This document shows, piece by piece, positions 17,169 to 26,505 of a DNA stretch of 64,000 nucleotides. The DNA is from DASPOF01 sp035626155 (GTDB lineage: Bacteria > Desulfobacterota > Binatia > Binatales > Binataceae). Position numbers and translations under genes: made by a program. The notes under the pieces were generated by a model, which worked only from the letters and a program-made list of their open reading frames with translations, did not search any database and was not told where the DNA came from. The DNA lies in NCBI GenBank assembly GCA_035626155.1, contig DASPOF010000041.1, forward strand, positions 3,801 through 67,800. The letters run 5' to 3'. The number at the start of each line of letters is the position of its first letter. Within the stretch, counting starts at the first letter, position 1.

Positions 17169-17672
17169 ATGCGTTACGTCGCGACCCTGCACGGAACCGA
17201 GCACGAGATCGACGTCGAGGAACTCGCGGCCGACTCCTACGCGATTCGCTTCGGCGAGCAGCGCTTCGAGGCCGACCTGCGCAAGGTCGGCCCGGCCAGT
17301 TTTTCCGTTATCGTCGGCCATCGTTCGTTCGACTTTGACGTGGTGCGCGATGGCGACGACCTGATCGTCGCATCGGGCAACTCCGCCGCCCGCGTCACGC
17401 TGGTGGACGCCGCGCGCCGTGCGCTGCGCGCGGGTTCGCGGCGGCGCGAAGTGAGCGGGCGCGCCGAGATAAGGGCCGCGATGCCCGGGCGGGTGGTCGA
17501 CGTGCTGGTCGCGCCCGGCGATGAGGTCGCCGCGGATCAGGGCGTGCTGATCGTCGAAGCGATGAAGATGGAGAACGAACTGAAGAGTCCCAAGGCCGGC
17601 AAGGTGATCGAGGTGAAGATCGTCGCGGGGCAAACGGTCGAGAAGAACGAGCTTTTGCTGGTAATCGAGTAA
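17169..17672 (+). CDS. Biotin carboxyl carrier protein
   Basis: This 167-residue carrier has a C-terminal biotinyl domain (about 100-167) with the biotinylation motif EAMKMEN, where K133 is the biotin-bearing lysine. The N-terminal roughly 90 residues (RYVATLHGTEHEIDVEEL...) resemble the linker domain that joins carboxylase and carrier in fused alpha subunits. This looks like a fused alpha subunit divided into two genes. The gene is 15 bases after the biotin carboxylase and 16 bases before the mutase gene. Confidence 0.93.
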   Translation: MRYVATLHGTEHEIDVEELAADSYAIRFGEQRFEADLRKVGPASFSVIVGHRSFDFDVVRDGDDLIVASGNSAARVTLVDAARRALRAGSRRREVSGRAEIRAAMPGRVVDVLVAPGDEVAADQGVLIVEAMKMENELKSPKAGKVIEVKIVAGQTVEKNELLLVIE

Positions 17673-17688
17673 TCCGGGGCAATCGACG

Positions 17689-19365
17689 ATGCCTGAAAAC
17701 GACCGCGCCGCAATCGATAAGGCGCGCAAGCAATGGGATGAGCGCAAGCTTGGGCCCGCGCTCAAGCGCGGACCGGAGCGAAAGAAGCAATTCGCCACCA
17801 GCTCGGGAATCGAGGTCCGGCGCACCTACGATCCGGCCGACCTCGCGAGCTTAGACTTCCTCGGCGCGCTCGGCTTCCCCGGCGAGTATCCCTTCACGCG
17901 CGGCGTGCAGCCCACGATGTATCGCGGGCGGCTGTGGACGATGCGGCAGTACGCCGGCTTCGGCACCGCCGAGGAGTCCAACCGCCGCTACCGCTATCTC
18001 TTCGACCAGGGACAGACCGGGCTCTCGGTCGCATTCGATTTGCCGACCCAGATGGGCCGCGATGCGGACCATCACCTCGCCGCGGGCGAGGTCGGCCGGG
18101 TGGGAGTTTCGATCTGCTCGCTGGCCGACATGGAAACGCTGCTCGACGGGCTTCCGCTCGACAAGATTTCGACCTCGATGACGATCAACGCGACCGCATC
18201 GATCCTGCTCGCGCTATACCTGGTCGTGGCCGAGCGGCGCAACGTCGGCTGGGACAAGGTCAACGGCACGATCCAGAACGACGTCCTCAAGGAATACGTC
18301 GCGCGCGGGACTTACATTTACCCGCCGCGCGGTTCGATGCGGATCATCACCGACATCTTCAGCTTCGCATCGAAGGAAGTGCCCAACTGGAACACGATTT
18401 CGATCTCCGGCTACCACATCCGCGAGGCCGGCTCGACCGCCGCGCAGGAACTCGCTTTCACGTTGGCTGACGGGATCGCGTATGTCGATGCGGCGGTGAA
18501 GGCGGGGCTGAAGGTCGACAGTTTCGCAAGCCGCCTGTCCTTCTTCTTCAACGTGCACAACAATTTTTTCGAGGAAATCGCGAAGTTCCGCGCTGCGCGC
18601 AGGATGTGGGCGCGGATCGTCAAGGAACGGTTCGGCGCGAACGACGAGCGCTCGATGATGATGCGGTTTCACGCGCAGACCGCGGGCTCGACCTTGACCG
18701 CGCAGCAGGTGGACAACAATGTCGTCCGCGTGACGTTGCAGGCGCTCGCCGCGGTGCTGGGCGGGGCGCAATCGCTGCACACCAATTCGCGCGACGAGGC
18801 GCTCGCGCTCCCCACCGAGCAGTCCGTGCTGCTCGCGCTGCGCACCCAGCAGGTAATCGCGCACGAGTCGGACGTCGCCGACACGATCGATCCGCTCGGC
18901 GGCGCATACTACATCGAGACGCTCACCGACGAGATCGAGAAGCGAGCCTGGGAGTACATCTCGAAGATCGACGATCTGGGCGGCGCGGTCGCGGCCATCG
19001 AGCGTGGTTACATGCAGCGCGAAATCCAGAACGCGGCCTACCTCTACCAGCGCGAGATTGAGACCAAAGAGCGCGTCATCGTCGGCGTAAACGAGTTCAC
19101 CGCCGGCGACGAGCCGCCATCCGATATTCTGAAGGTCAAACCCGAGCTCGAAGACAAGCAAAAGCAGGCGGTTGCCCGCGTGCGCGCCGGGCGCAATGCC
19201 GATGCGGCTCGCGATGCGCTCGCGCGAGTCGAGGCCGCCGCGCATGACGGCTCCAACCTGATGCCGGTGATAATCGACGCGGTGCGCAAATGGTGCACGC
19301 TCGGCGAGATTTCGGACGCGATGCGCCGGGTGTTCGGCGAGTACAGACCGATAAATACACTCTGA
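17689..19365 (+). CDS. Methylmalonyl-CoA mutase, large (catalytic) subunit without B12-binding domain
   Basis: This 558-residue TIM-barrel subunit isomerises methylmalonyl-CoA to succinyl-CoA with adenosylcobalamin. Residues aligned to the P. shermanii enzyme indicate methylmalonyl rather than isobutyryl specificity: Y88 (Y89) in RQYAGF and R206 (R207) in VARGTY. The catalytic His is H243 (H244) in SGYHIREAG. The protein stops before the cobalamin-binding domain, which must come from a separate small subunit not in this window; no epimerase or MeaB-type chaperone is here either. Last gene of the propionate group. Confidence 0.94.
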   Translation: MPENDRAAIDKARKQWDERKLGPALKRGPERKKQFATSSGIEVRRTYDPADLASLDFLGALGFPGEYPFTRGVQPTMYRGRLWTMRQYAGFGTAEESNRRYRYLFDQGQTGLSVAFDLPTQMGRDADHHLAAGEVGRVGVSICSLADMETLLDGLPLDKISTSMTINATASILLALYLVVAERRNVGWDKVNGTIQNDVLKEYVARGTYIYPPRGSMRIITDIFSFASKEVPNWNTISISGYHIREAGSTAAQELAFTLADGIAYVDAAVKAGLKVDSFASRLSFFFNVHNNFFEEIAKFRAARRMWARIVKERFGANDERSMMMRFHAQTAGSTLTAQQVDNNVVRVTLQALAAVLGGAQSLHTNSRDEALALPTEQSVLLALRTQQVIAHESDVADTIDPLGGAYYIETLTDEIEKRAWEYISKIDDLGGAVAAIERGYMQREIQNAAYLYQREIETKERVIVGVNEFTAGDEPPSDILKVKPELEDKQKQAVARVRAGRNADAARDALARVEAAAHDGSNLMPVIIDAVRKWCTLGEISDAMRRVFGEYRPINTL

Positions 19366-19374
19366 GGTAGCGCC

Positions 19375-19473
19375 GGTCCTTTGAATTATATTAAAGAGGC
19401 ACCGTTTTGGACGGGAGCCGAACGGCGGATGCGAACCAGCGCGCCGCCGCCCAAATCGGCCGGTCAAAGGACC
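19375..19473 (+). promoter_or_regulatory. Candidate structured leader or operator region upstream of pdaD
   Basis: A perfect 10-base inverted repeat, GGTCCTTTGA (19375-19384) and TCAAAGGACC (19464-19473), encloses 79 bases. Inside it CGGCGG (19423-19428) can pair with CCGCCG (19444-19449), and GCACCG (19399-19404) can pair with CGGATGC (19426-19432) around a bulged A as an alternative. The unit ends 36 bases before the arginine decarboxylase ATG. It could be a 5' UTR fold. An AT-rich TATATT at 19387-19392 could instead be a -10 box inside it, which would exclude the left arm from the RNA. No known riboswitch class was recognised. Confidence 0.4.
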
Positions 19474-19509
19474 TTGGCATTACGGCGGGCTTAGGCGGAG
19501 AGTGAATCG

Positions 19510-20079
19510 ATGGGACCAATTCCCAAGGGCGTTTTCTTGACCAAGGGCGCGGGGAAGCATCGCGAGAAGCTCACCTCATTCGAGATGGCGCTCAGAAGCG
19601 CCGGAATCGCGGAATTCAACCTGGTCCGCGTCAAATCGATCTTCCCGCCCAACTGCAAGCTCATCACGCAGCAGGAGGGCCTCAAGTATCTCACCCAGGG
19701 ACAAATCGTCTTTACCGTGATGAGCGATAACGCGACCAACGAACCGCACCGGCTGATCGCCGCATCGGTCGGCGTCGCGATTCCCGCCAATCCGCAGCAC
19801 TACGGCTATCTGTCCGAGCATCACAGCTTCGGCGAGACCGATGAGAAGGCCGGCGAGTATGCCGAAGACCTGGCGGCGACGATGCTCGCGACGATCCTGG
19901 GGGTCGATTTCGACCCCAACGCCAGTTACGACGAGCGCAAGGACATCTGGCGCCTGTCGGACAAGATCGTCACCACGCGCAACGTAACCCAGTCCGCGAT
20001 CGGCGACCGCGACGGATTGTGGTCGTCGGTGGTGGCCGCTGCGGTATTCGTCGATCTGCCAAACGGCCGCTCAGGATAG
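19510..20079 (+). CDS. pdaD: Pyruvoyl-dependent arginine decarboxylase
   Basis: This 189-residue proenzyme makes agmatine from arginine, the first step of a polyamine route. The family core EFNLVRVKSIFPP contains the autocleavage site. S43 should become the pyruvoyl group, preceded by Lys rather than the Ser found in the Methanocaldococcus enzyme. Other family blocks are GQIVFTVMSDNATNEP, IAASVGVAIP and HHSFGETDEKAGEYAEDLAATML. GGAG lies about 9 bases before ATG 19510. It is 144 bases after the mutase gene with the candidate leader between, so it is probably expressed separately. It converges on the VWA gene. Confidence 0.93.
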   Translation: MGPIPKGVFLTKGAGKHREKLTSFEMALRSAGIAEFNLVRVKSIFPPNCKLITQQEGLKYLTQGQIVFTVMSDNATNEPHRLIAASVGVAIPANPQHYGYLSEHHSFGETDEKAGEYAEDLAATMLATILGVDFDPNASYDERKDIWRLSDKIVTTRNVTQSAIGDRDGLWSSVVAAAVFVDLPNGRSG

Positions 20080-20094
20080 GAGTCCCGCTCGTCA

Positions 20095-20145
20095 GCGCAA
20101 CTGCGCATCGCTTGAGCGCGGTCGTGGGCGCGCGATAAGTTGCGC
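20095..20145. other. Inverted repeat between convergent genes
   Basis: GCGCAACT (20095-20102) and AGTTGCGC (20138-20145) form a perfect 8-base inverted repeat in the 69-base gap between the convergent stops of pdaD and the VWA gene. There is no T-tract on either side, so a terminator role is only a guess from position. Confidence 0.3.
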
Positions 20146-20148
20146 CGC

Positions 20149-21395
20149 TTACGCGACGGCGAGCAGGCCGCGCGAGAGTTCGCGCAAATCGCGCGACGGC
20201 AGCAGCGCGCGCACCTCGCGCGCGTACTGGTTAATCGCACTGTCGCCGGTGCCCCATCGAGCCGGGTCCTCGGGATTGAGCCACACAACGCCGCGCACGA
20301 TGCCCGCGATCTCGCGCAACAGATCGGCGCGCGCCGGGCGGCGGTTGTTGCGACCGTCGCCCATCACGACCACCAACGTCCGGCGGTTGAGCAACTCCGC
20401 GCGCCGCTCCCACAACTCCCCAAGCACGCGGCCGAAGTCGGAGCGCGCGTGAAGATCGAGCGCCGGGGTCATCACCAGATGGCCCTGCTCGAATTCGGCC
20501 TCCGCAAGACGGTCGATATAAACGAAACTTCGCACGCGCCGGAAGCATCCGCTTGCTCCCGCCGCCAGCGCGAGCATCAGCTCGGCCGCATAGCGGACCG
20601 AACCTGAAATATCGGCGAGGATCACCAAATCGACGTGGCGCGGCCGGCGCGCGCGAAAGCGCAGGTCTGCCAGCGCGCCGCCGTGCTGGATTGCAGCCCG
20701 GATCGTGCGGCGGAAATCGACGCGGCCCGCGTTTGCGATTCGAAGCCGGCGGCCAAGCCGGATCCTGAAGCGGCGCTCCAGCGGCACGAGCGCCGCGCGC
20801 GCCTCATCGTAATCCAGGTCCGAGTAATCCCGAAACGGCTTGCGCTCGATTGCACGCAGCCTCGCCAGTCGGCGGCTTTCCGCGCCCGATTCGTGCTCAT
20901 CCGCCGATTTCCCCGCGGCCTCATCGCGCTCGCGCGGCGATTTCCGCACCGCTCCGCGATCGTCCCGGTCCCGCGTCTCGTGCCGCGCGCGATCGCGGTC
21001 TTTACTCTCGCGCGTTTCTTCTTTTCCGGCGCGCGCCGATTGCGGCGGCCTGGCATGAACGTGTCGCGGCTCCTCGGGGACGGCATGCGGCGATGGCTCC
21101 TCGCCCGGGCGGCCGCGTCCGCTCGCGGCGGATTGCGCAAGTCCGCGACGGACGTCGCGATGCTCGCCCCGCAGGCGCGCGGCCGCGGCGAAAAAGCGTT
21201 CGAAGGCGGCGTCGAAGGTGACCCGGTCGGCCTCGTCCTTGATGACCGCGGCGGCGAGCGCCTCGCGCATCCGGGCGCGCTCGAGTCCCGCGGCCGCGAC
21301 TGCGTTCATCGCATCGATGGTTTCGGCGACCGAGATTCTCACCCCTTCGGCGCGAAGCCCGTCGATGAACTCGAGCAACTGATCTCGAAGCGGAG

Positions 21396-21399
<4 letters not shown>
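20149..21399 (-). CDS. VWA-domain protein (CoxE-like), MoxR partner
   Basis: This 416-residue protein has an N-terminal helical region (1-80, CoxE-like), a long charged Arg/Glu/Asp-rich linker (about 80-185), and a C-terminal von Willebrand A domain with the MIDAS motif DISGS starting at D263. The start at ATG 21399 shares ATGA with the stop of the MoxR ATPase gene. MoxR/VWA pairs act as metal-dependent chaperones that mature or insert cofactors in target enzymes. In CO dehydrogenase clusters they are CoxD/CoxE, but no CO dehydrogenase genes are here, so the client is unknown. Confidence 0.87.
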
Positions 21400-22268
<869 letters not shown>

Positions 22269-22415
22269 CGTCGGCGCCGCGCGCGCCGTGCCCCGCCGCG
22301 GCGGGCGGAATGCGGCTTGATGTTCATCGTGCAAGTCGAGGCGCAAGAACCGGTCGCCTCGACTAAATATAGCATCAATCCGGTAGGCCTGAGATGCGGG
22401 CGGAGAGCCGGCCGT

Positions 22416-22820
22416 TCATCGGCGCCGGGTTATCTTCGGCGCGCGGCGGCGCTGGAGAAAGATTCGCGCGCGATGCGCTATGCCGGTGCGCTCGCCGCGC
22501 CCCTCGGCGCGAATCTCCTCGGTGAGCGCGCCAATCTCGGCGAACAGCCGTTCGACATCAAAACCGCCGCGCTCCGGTTTCATCTCGTCGAGCACCGCCA
22601 TCGCCTGCGACAGCAGGTTAATCGATGACTGCCGCGCGCCGCGCTCGAAGCGCATGTGCAGCGCCGCGGCGATCCGGTTCAGCGCCGCGGCCAGATCGCG
22701 CAGCTCGGCATCGATCGCCGGGGCGGCGAGTTCGAACATCTCGGCGGCATCGAAATACTCGCCGCGATTGAACGCGGCGATCGCTTCATCGAGCGATGGG
22801 TGCGGACGGTTCTCGGTCAT
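22416..22820 (-). CDS. DUF309-like helical protein
   Basis: This 134-residue all-helical protein begins at MTENRPHPS. The blocks FNRGEYFDAAEMFE and LNRIAAALHMRFERGARQSSINLLSQAMAVLDEM fit the DUF309 pattern (a paired-helix bundle). The usual His of the HEvWE motif is replaced by Ala here. Function is unknown. It is upstream of the MoxR/VWA pair on the same strand and downstream of thyX (92-base gap). The C-terminal tail is very basic. Confidence 0.68.
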   Translation of the reverse strand: MTENRPHPSLDEAIAAFNRGEYFDAAEMFELAAPAIDAELRDLAAALNRIAAALHMRFERGARQSSINLLSQAMAVLDEMKPERGGFDVERLFAEIGALTEEIRAEGRGERTGIAHRARIFLQRRRAPKITRRR

Positions 22821-22912
22821 ATCGCTTGCGCGGCGCAATCGGCTTGTCGCGCGATCGAAACCCGCCGGACGGAAACGGACTCCGCAAAAGGAATCGCGAC
22901 GCGCGGGCCGCG

Positions 22913-23722
22913 CTACAGTTCTTCCTTTTCCTCGACCGCGCGGAATTCCTCATCGCCGAGCGCGCGTGCCTTGCGGGTGCCGAACTTCTCGTAAAGCTCG
23001 AACAGCGATGACTTGTGCGGACGCACCCTGCCGAGCGGGCACTTCTGCCAGTCCTCGAGCGACTCATCGCAGTAGCCCATCCGGTTCTCGCCGCACTTGG
23101 GCTGCAACGAGATCGCAATCTCGGGCAGGACGCGCATGATTTCCGCCCGCATCAGCGCAACCATCCGGCGTATCTCCCATTGCGCGCGCACGCACAAGCG
23201 GAGATCGCAGATGTGGAGCATCTCCGCGAAATTCACCATCACGTGAAAGTTGGTCGGCGCGGCGTTGGGCAGGACGAAACGCGCATCCTCGGCCGGAATG
23301 CCCGCCTGGAGCGCCCTGGCGTACAGCTCCGAGGTTTTGGCGAGCAGCGCCTCGTAGTCGGCGCCGAGCCCGGCGCGCTCCCACGAATCCGGCATCACGA
23401 ACGCGATGCGCTCCTGCTTGAACTTCACGTAGCGCTGGCTCTGCTGCTCGAAGCTGATGCCGATGCGATGGCGGACGAACTGGTGCGAGAGCGAGCGTGA
23501 CACCCCCGCGATCGCGAACCAGAAGACGATCTGTTCGAGCGGAGAGCCGTGGCCGGTCTTGAGCCGCTCGGCGATGAACTCGCGGATTTTCTCGCGGCTG
23601 ATCTTCTCCGCATCGATCTTGCGCCAGATCTCAATCGGCGTATCGGACGAGTAGCAGGTGCGGAACGCGGCGTAGAGTTTTTCGAGCGGGACGCTCGCGT
23701 GGTCGATGAGCTTGACCTGCAT
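22913..23722 (-). CDS. thyX: Flavin-dependent thymidylate synthase ThyX
   Basis: This 269-residue enzyme methylates dUMP to dTMP with methylene-tetrahydrofolate and FADH2. The ThyX motif reads RHRIGISFEQQSQRY. It has eight residues between RHR and the conserved Ser instead of the textbook seven. The FCYSS-type segment (FRTCYSSDTPI), HGSPLEQ (substrate and FAD contacts) and FHVMVNFAEMLHICDLRLCVRAQWEIR are all present. ATG 23722 gives the family-like start MQVKLIDHAS, though a GTG at 23740 is possible and neither has a strong ribosome site. It is divergent from pyrD; both serve pyrimidine synthesis. Confidence 0.94.
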   Translation of the reverse strand: MQVKLIDHASVPLEKLYAAFRTCYSSDTPIEIWRKIDAEKISREKIREFIAERLKTGHGSPLEQIVFWFAIAGVSRSLSHQFVRHRIGISFEQQSQRYVKFKQERIAFVMPDSWERAGLGADYEALLAKTSELYARALQAGIPAEDARFVLPNAAPTNFHVMVNFAEMLHICDLRLCVRAQWEIRRMVALMRAEIMRVLPEIAISLQPKCGENRMGYCDESLEDWQKCPLGRVRPHKSSLFELYEKFGTRKARALGDEEFRAVEEKEEL

Positions 23723-23853
23723 GGTGGCCCGGTTGTTCACGGTTTCGCCGCGCGCCTCGTGCGAGAATCTTACGCCATCGACACGCCCGCGGTCATCATC
23801 AGGATTCGGCCTTATGCACATGGCCGGATTGCGCGGCGGGCGCGCACCGTCTG

Positions 23854-23918
23854 GCAGGATGTTGAGACCCTGGCGCGGTCGAGCGGGGGCGGTCACGTTT
23901 TTCTCGACATCCTGCTAC
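23854..23918. repeat. Palindromic repeat, long form, copy A
   Basis: Arms GCAGGATGTTGAG (23854-23866) and CTCGACATCCTGC (23903-23915) pair with one mismatch across a 36-base centre, then TA. The centre shares ACC, CGGTCGA and TTTT with copy B at 45698. It sits between the divergent thyX and pyrD starts, ending 22 bases before the pyrD ATG. Confidence 0.75.
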
Positions 23919-23939
23919 GCTTCGCGGTCGAAGCTTTCG

Positions 23940-25004
23940 ATGATCGACGTGCTTTACAACCGGTTCCTCAGGCACCTGATGCTGCGCTTCGATGCCGAGA
24001 CGGCGCATCGGATGACGCTCAAGCTTCTCGCGGCGTGGCCGTTTGCGCACATCCCCGCCGCCGATCCGCCCGAGCTTCGCGTGCGGCTGTGGGACGTCGA
24101 TTTTCCCAATCCGGTGGGGCTGGCGGCCGGGATGGACAAGGATGCGGTGGCCGTCGCGGCGTGGCAATCGCTCGGATTCGGATTTGCAGAACTGGGCACG
24201 ATAACGCCGCGTCCGCAGCCGGGAAATCCGCGCCCGCGAATCTTCCGGCTCCCCGAGCATCGCGCGCTCATCAACCGGCTCGGCTTCCCAAGCGACGGGA
24301 TGGACGTGGTCGCGCCGCGAATCGAGCGGATGCGCCGGCGCGGAATCAGGCTCAGAGTCGGGCTCAACTTCGGTCCCAACAAGGACACGCCCGCGGATCG
24401 GGTCGCCGGCGATTATCGGGCGCTGATGGAGCGGCTCGGCGCGATGGCGGACTTTGTCGTCATCAACGTGAGTTCGCCGAATACGCCCGGGCTGCGCGAG
24501 TGGCAATCGCCCGAGCGAATGAAGCAGATTTTCGCCGCGATCGCGGATGCAATCCCGCCGTCGGCGCGCCGCCCTCCGATTCTGATCAAGGTCGCGCCCG
24601 ATCTCGTGGAGTCCGATCTGATCCCGATTTGCGATGCGGCGCTGGAGGCGGGCGCGGGCGGAATCGTCGCGACCAACACGACGCTCAAACGTGCGGAGGT
24701 CGGCGTCGCGAGCGCGTACGAGGGCGGGCTCAGCGGCGAGCCGCTTCGGGAGAGCGCCCGCGCGATCATCCGGCAGATTTTCCGCCACGTCGGGCGCCGC
24801 CTCCCGATAATCGGAGTCGGCGGAATCGCGAGCGCCGATGATGCGTGGGGTCACATCCGCGCGGGAGCGAGCCTGGTCGAACTCTACACGGGATTGATCT
24901 ACGCGGGGCCCGGCCTGCCGGCCGCGATCAAGGCGGGACTTGCCGGCTTGCTCCGCCGCGACGGATTTAGCTCTATTAATGATGCGGTGGGAACCGAATC
25001 CTAG
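23940..25004 (+). CDS. pyrD: Dihydroorotate dehydrogenase (quinone), class 2
   Basis: This 354-residue membrane-associated flavoenzyme oxidises dihydroorotate to orotate in pyrimidine synthesis. The N-terminal amphipathic extension (MIDVLYNRFLRHLMLRFDAETAHR) marks the quinone-linked class 2. FMN and substrate motifs follow: NPVGLAAGMDKD, GTITPRPQPGNPRPR, INRLGFPSDGMD, VGLNFGPNK, INVSSPNTPGLR, a central LIKVAPDL and the C-terminal IIGVGGIASADDA. The class 2 catalytic serine lies in NVSSPNTPG. ATG 23940 is chosen because the extended frame to 23706 runs across repeat copy A and lacks similarity. Confidence 0.95.
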   Translation: MIDVLYNRFLRHLMLRFDAETAHRMTLKLLAAWPFAHIPAADPPELRVRLWDVDFPNPVGLAAGMDKDAVAVAAWQSLGFGFAELGTITPRPQPGNPRPRIFRLPEHRALINRLGFPSDGMDVVAPRIERMRRRGIRLRVGLNFGPNKDTPADRVAGDYRALMERLGAMADFVVINVSSPNTPGLREWQSPERMKQIFAAIADAIPPSARRPPILIKVAPDLVESDLIPICDAALEAGAGGIVATNTTLKRAEVGVASAYEGGLSGEPLRESARAIIRQIFRHVGRRLPIIGVGGIASADDAWGHIRAGASLVELYTGLIYAGPGLPAAIKAGLAGLLRRDGFSSINDAVGTES

Positions 25005-25028
25005 CGACGATCACGGCGCGAGGCGGCG

Positions 25029-25856
25029 ATGGCTGTTAACCCGAGGCCGGCAAGATACCTGGTGGATGCGCGATGGCTGAGAGAGCATCGCGGCGACAAG
25101 AACATTGTCCTCATCGACACGCGTCCCGCCGACGAATACTGGGCGGGGCATCTTCGCGGCGCGCGCCATTTCGATCCATTCCCGTTTCACTACTACGACA
25201 CGAGCGAGCGCGGGATGGCCGAGTTCCGCTCGCAGCTCGAATGGATATTCTCGGCGCTCGGAATCACCGGCAAGGAGACGGTCGTCTTTTACGAGAATGA
25301 TTCCGGGATGCGCACGACGCGCGGCGCGTGGGCGCTCGAACACCTGGGACATCCGCGCGCGCGGGCGCTCGATGGCGGCCTTAAGCTCGCCTCGGCTGAG
25401 CCGCTCACCGCAAAGCCACCCTCGTTTGCGCCGGCGCGTTTCAGAGCCAAAGCGCGCGATGAAACTGCGGCGTCGTTCGCATACGTGCTCGAGCGAATCG
25501 GGCGGCCCGGCGCGCAGATCTTCGATGTCAGGAGCGACGAGGAGTATTACGGCGAGCGAATCCGGGCCAAGCGCGGCGGCGCGATTCCCGGCGCGATCCA
25601 TCGCGACTGGACCGCGGCGAACACCGATGCGGGCGAATTCAAGCCGCCGAAAGAATTGCGCGCAGAATTCGAGGCGCTCGGTCTCAATCCCGACTCGGAG
25701 ATAATTCCCTACTGTCAGGGCGGCTATCGCGCCGCGCACGCATACATCGCGCTCAAGCTCGCGGGCTATCCCCGCGTGCGCAACTATTTCGGGTCGTGGG
25801 CCGAATGGGGCAACCGCGACGATTTGCCGATCGACCATCCCGCGCGCCCCGGCTGA
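25029..25856 (+). CDS. Thiosulfate/3-mercaptopyruvate sulfurtransferase (two-domain rhodanese)
   Basis: This 275-residue protein has two rhodanese domains (about 8-130 and 150-270). The N-terminal domain lacks the catalytic cysteine (VVFYENDSGMRT), as is normal. The C-terminal domain has the active loop YCQGGYR with C229. CQGGYR is closer to thiosulfate sulfurtransferases (CRxGxR/K) than to the CGSGVTA of mercaptopyruvate types. GAGGCGG lies just before ATG 25029. It is 24 bases after pyrD on the same strand and 15 bases before the peptidase gene. Confidence 0.92.
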   Translation: MAVNPRPARYLVDARWLREHRGDKNIVLIDTRPADEYWAGHLRGARHFDPFPFHYYDTSERGMAEFRSQLEWIFSALGITGKETVVFYENDSGMRTTRGAWALEHLGHPRARALDGGLKLASAEPLTAKPPSFAPARFRAKARDETAASFAYVLERIGRPGAQIFDVRSDEEYYGERIRAKRGGAIPGAIHRDWTAANTDAGEFKPPKELRAEFEALGLNPDSEIIPYCQGGYRAAHAYIALKLAGYPRVRNYFGSWAEWGNRDDLPIDHPARPG

Positions 25857-25871
25857 CGCGCGCGTTGAATC

Positions 25872-26495
25872 ATGCCGCCGATTTTTCTTCTGACCGGATT
25901 CGCGCCGTTTCGCGGCGAGAGGATCAATCCTTCGTGGGAAGTTGCGCGCCGTCTCGATGGGGACGTGATCGGCGGCCTCCAGGTCAAGTCGGTGCGCGCG
26001 CCGGTCGGATGCGCGACCGCATCGCGGCGTGTAACCGGCGCGATCGTTCGATACCGGCCGAGCGCGGTGCTCGGCCTGGGCGAGGCGGGAGGCCGCACGG
26101 CGCTGTCGCTTGAAAAAGTCGCGATTAACCTCGCCGATGAGCGCCGCAGCGCCGCCGGGCATTTCGGGACGGGCGCCCTGCCCGTGATTCGCGATGCGCC
26201 GGAGGCGTACTTCGCGCGACTTCCATTCGCCGCGATTCTGCGCGCGCTCCACCGCCGGGGCATCCCGGCTGGCGTTTCGCTGAGCGCGGGCGCATACGCG
26301 TGCAACGCGCTCATGTACACGAGCCTCCACATGCTGCGGCGCCAGCCGCAGGTGCCGGTCGGGTTCATCCACCTGCCATACGAGACGCGCCAGGCCGTGC
26401 GTCAGCACAGCCGGCCGAGCATGTCGATCGACATGATGGAGCGCGCGATTCGCGCCGTGATCGCGGTGGTCGCGCGGGGGCGCAGTCTCCCCTGA
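25872..26495 (+). CDS. pcp: Pyroglutamyl-peptidase I (pyrrolidone-carboxylate peptidase)
   Basis: This 207-residue cysteine peptidase of family C15 removes N-terminal pyroglutamate. It starts with LLTGFAPFRGERINPSWEV and carries the triad E81 (in LSLEKVAIN), C144 (in SAGAYACNALMY) and H167 (in GFIHLPY), matching the family order and spacing. It is the last gene of a pyrD-rhodanese-pcp run and converges on gnd with a 10-base gap. The start lacks a clear ribosome site. Confidence 0.94.
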   Translation: MPPIFLLTGFAPFRGERINPSWEVARRLDGDVIGGLQVKSVRAPVGCATASRRVTGAIVRYRPSAVLGLGEAGGRTALSLEKVAINLADERRSAAGHFGTGALPVIRDAPEAYFARLPFAAILRALHRRGIPAGVSLSAGAYACNALMYTSLHMLRRQPQVPVGFIHLPYETRQAVRQHSRPSMSIDMMERAIRAVIAVVARGRSLP

Positions 26496-26505
26496 TGGCG
26501 CGCGA

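Noticed and set aside
16215..17825. 536-codon minus-strand frame opposite biotin carboxylase, carrier and the mutase start
   Set aside because: It is a GC-driven shadow of three well-supported plus-strand genes; its translation has no family similarity.
18214..19467. 417-codon minus-strand frame opposite the mutase
   Set aside because: Antisense shadow in GC-rich coding sequence; the plus-strand product has catalytic residues and the expected length.
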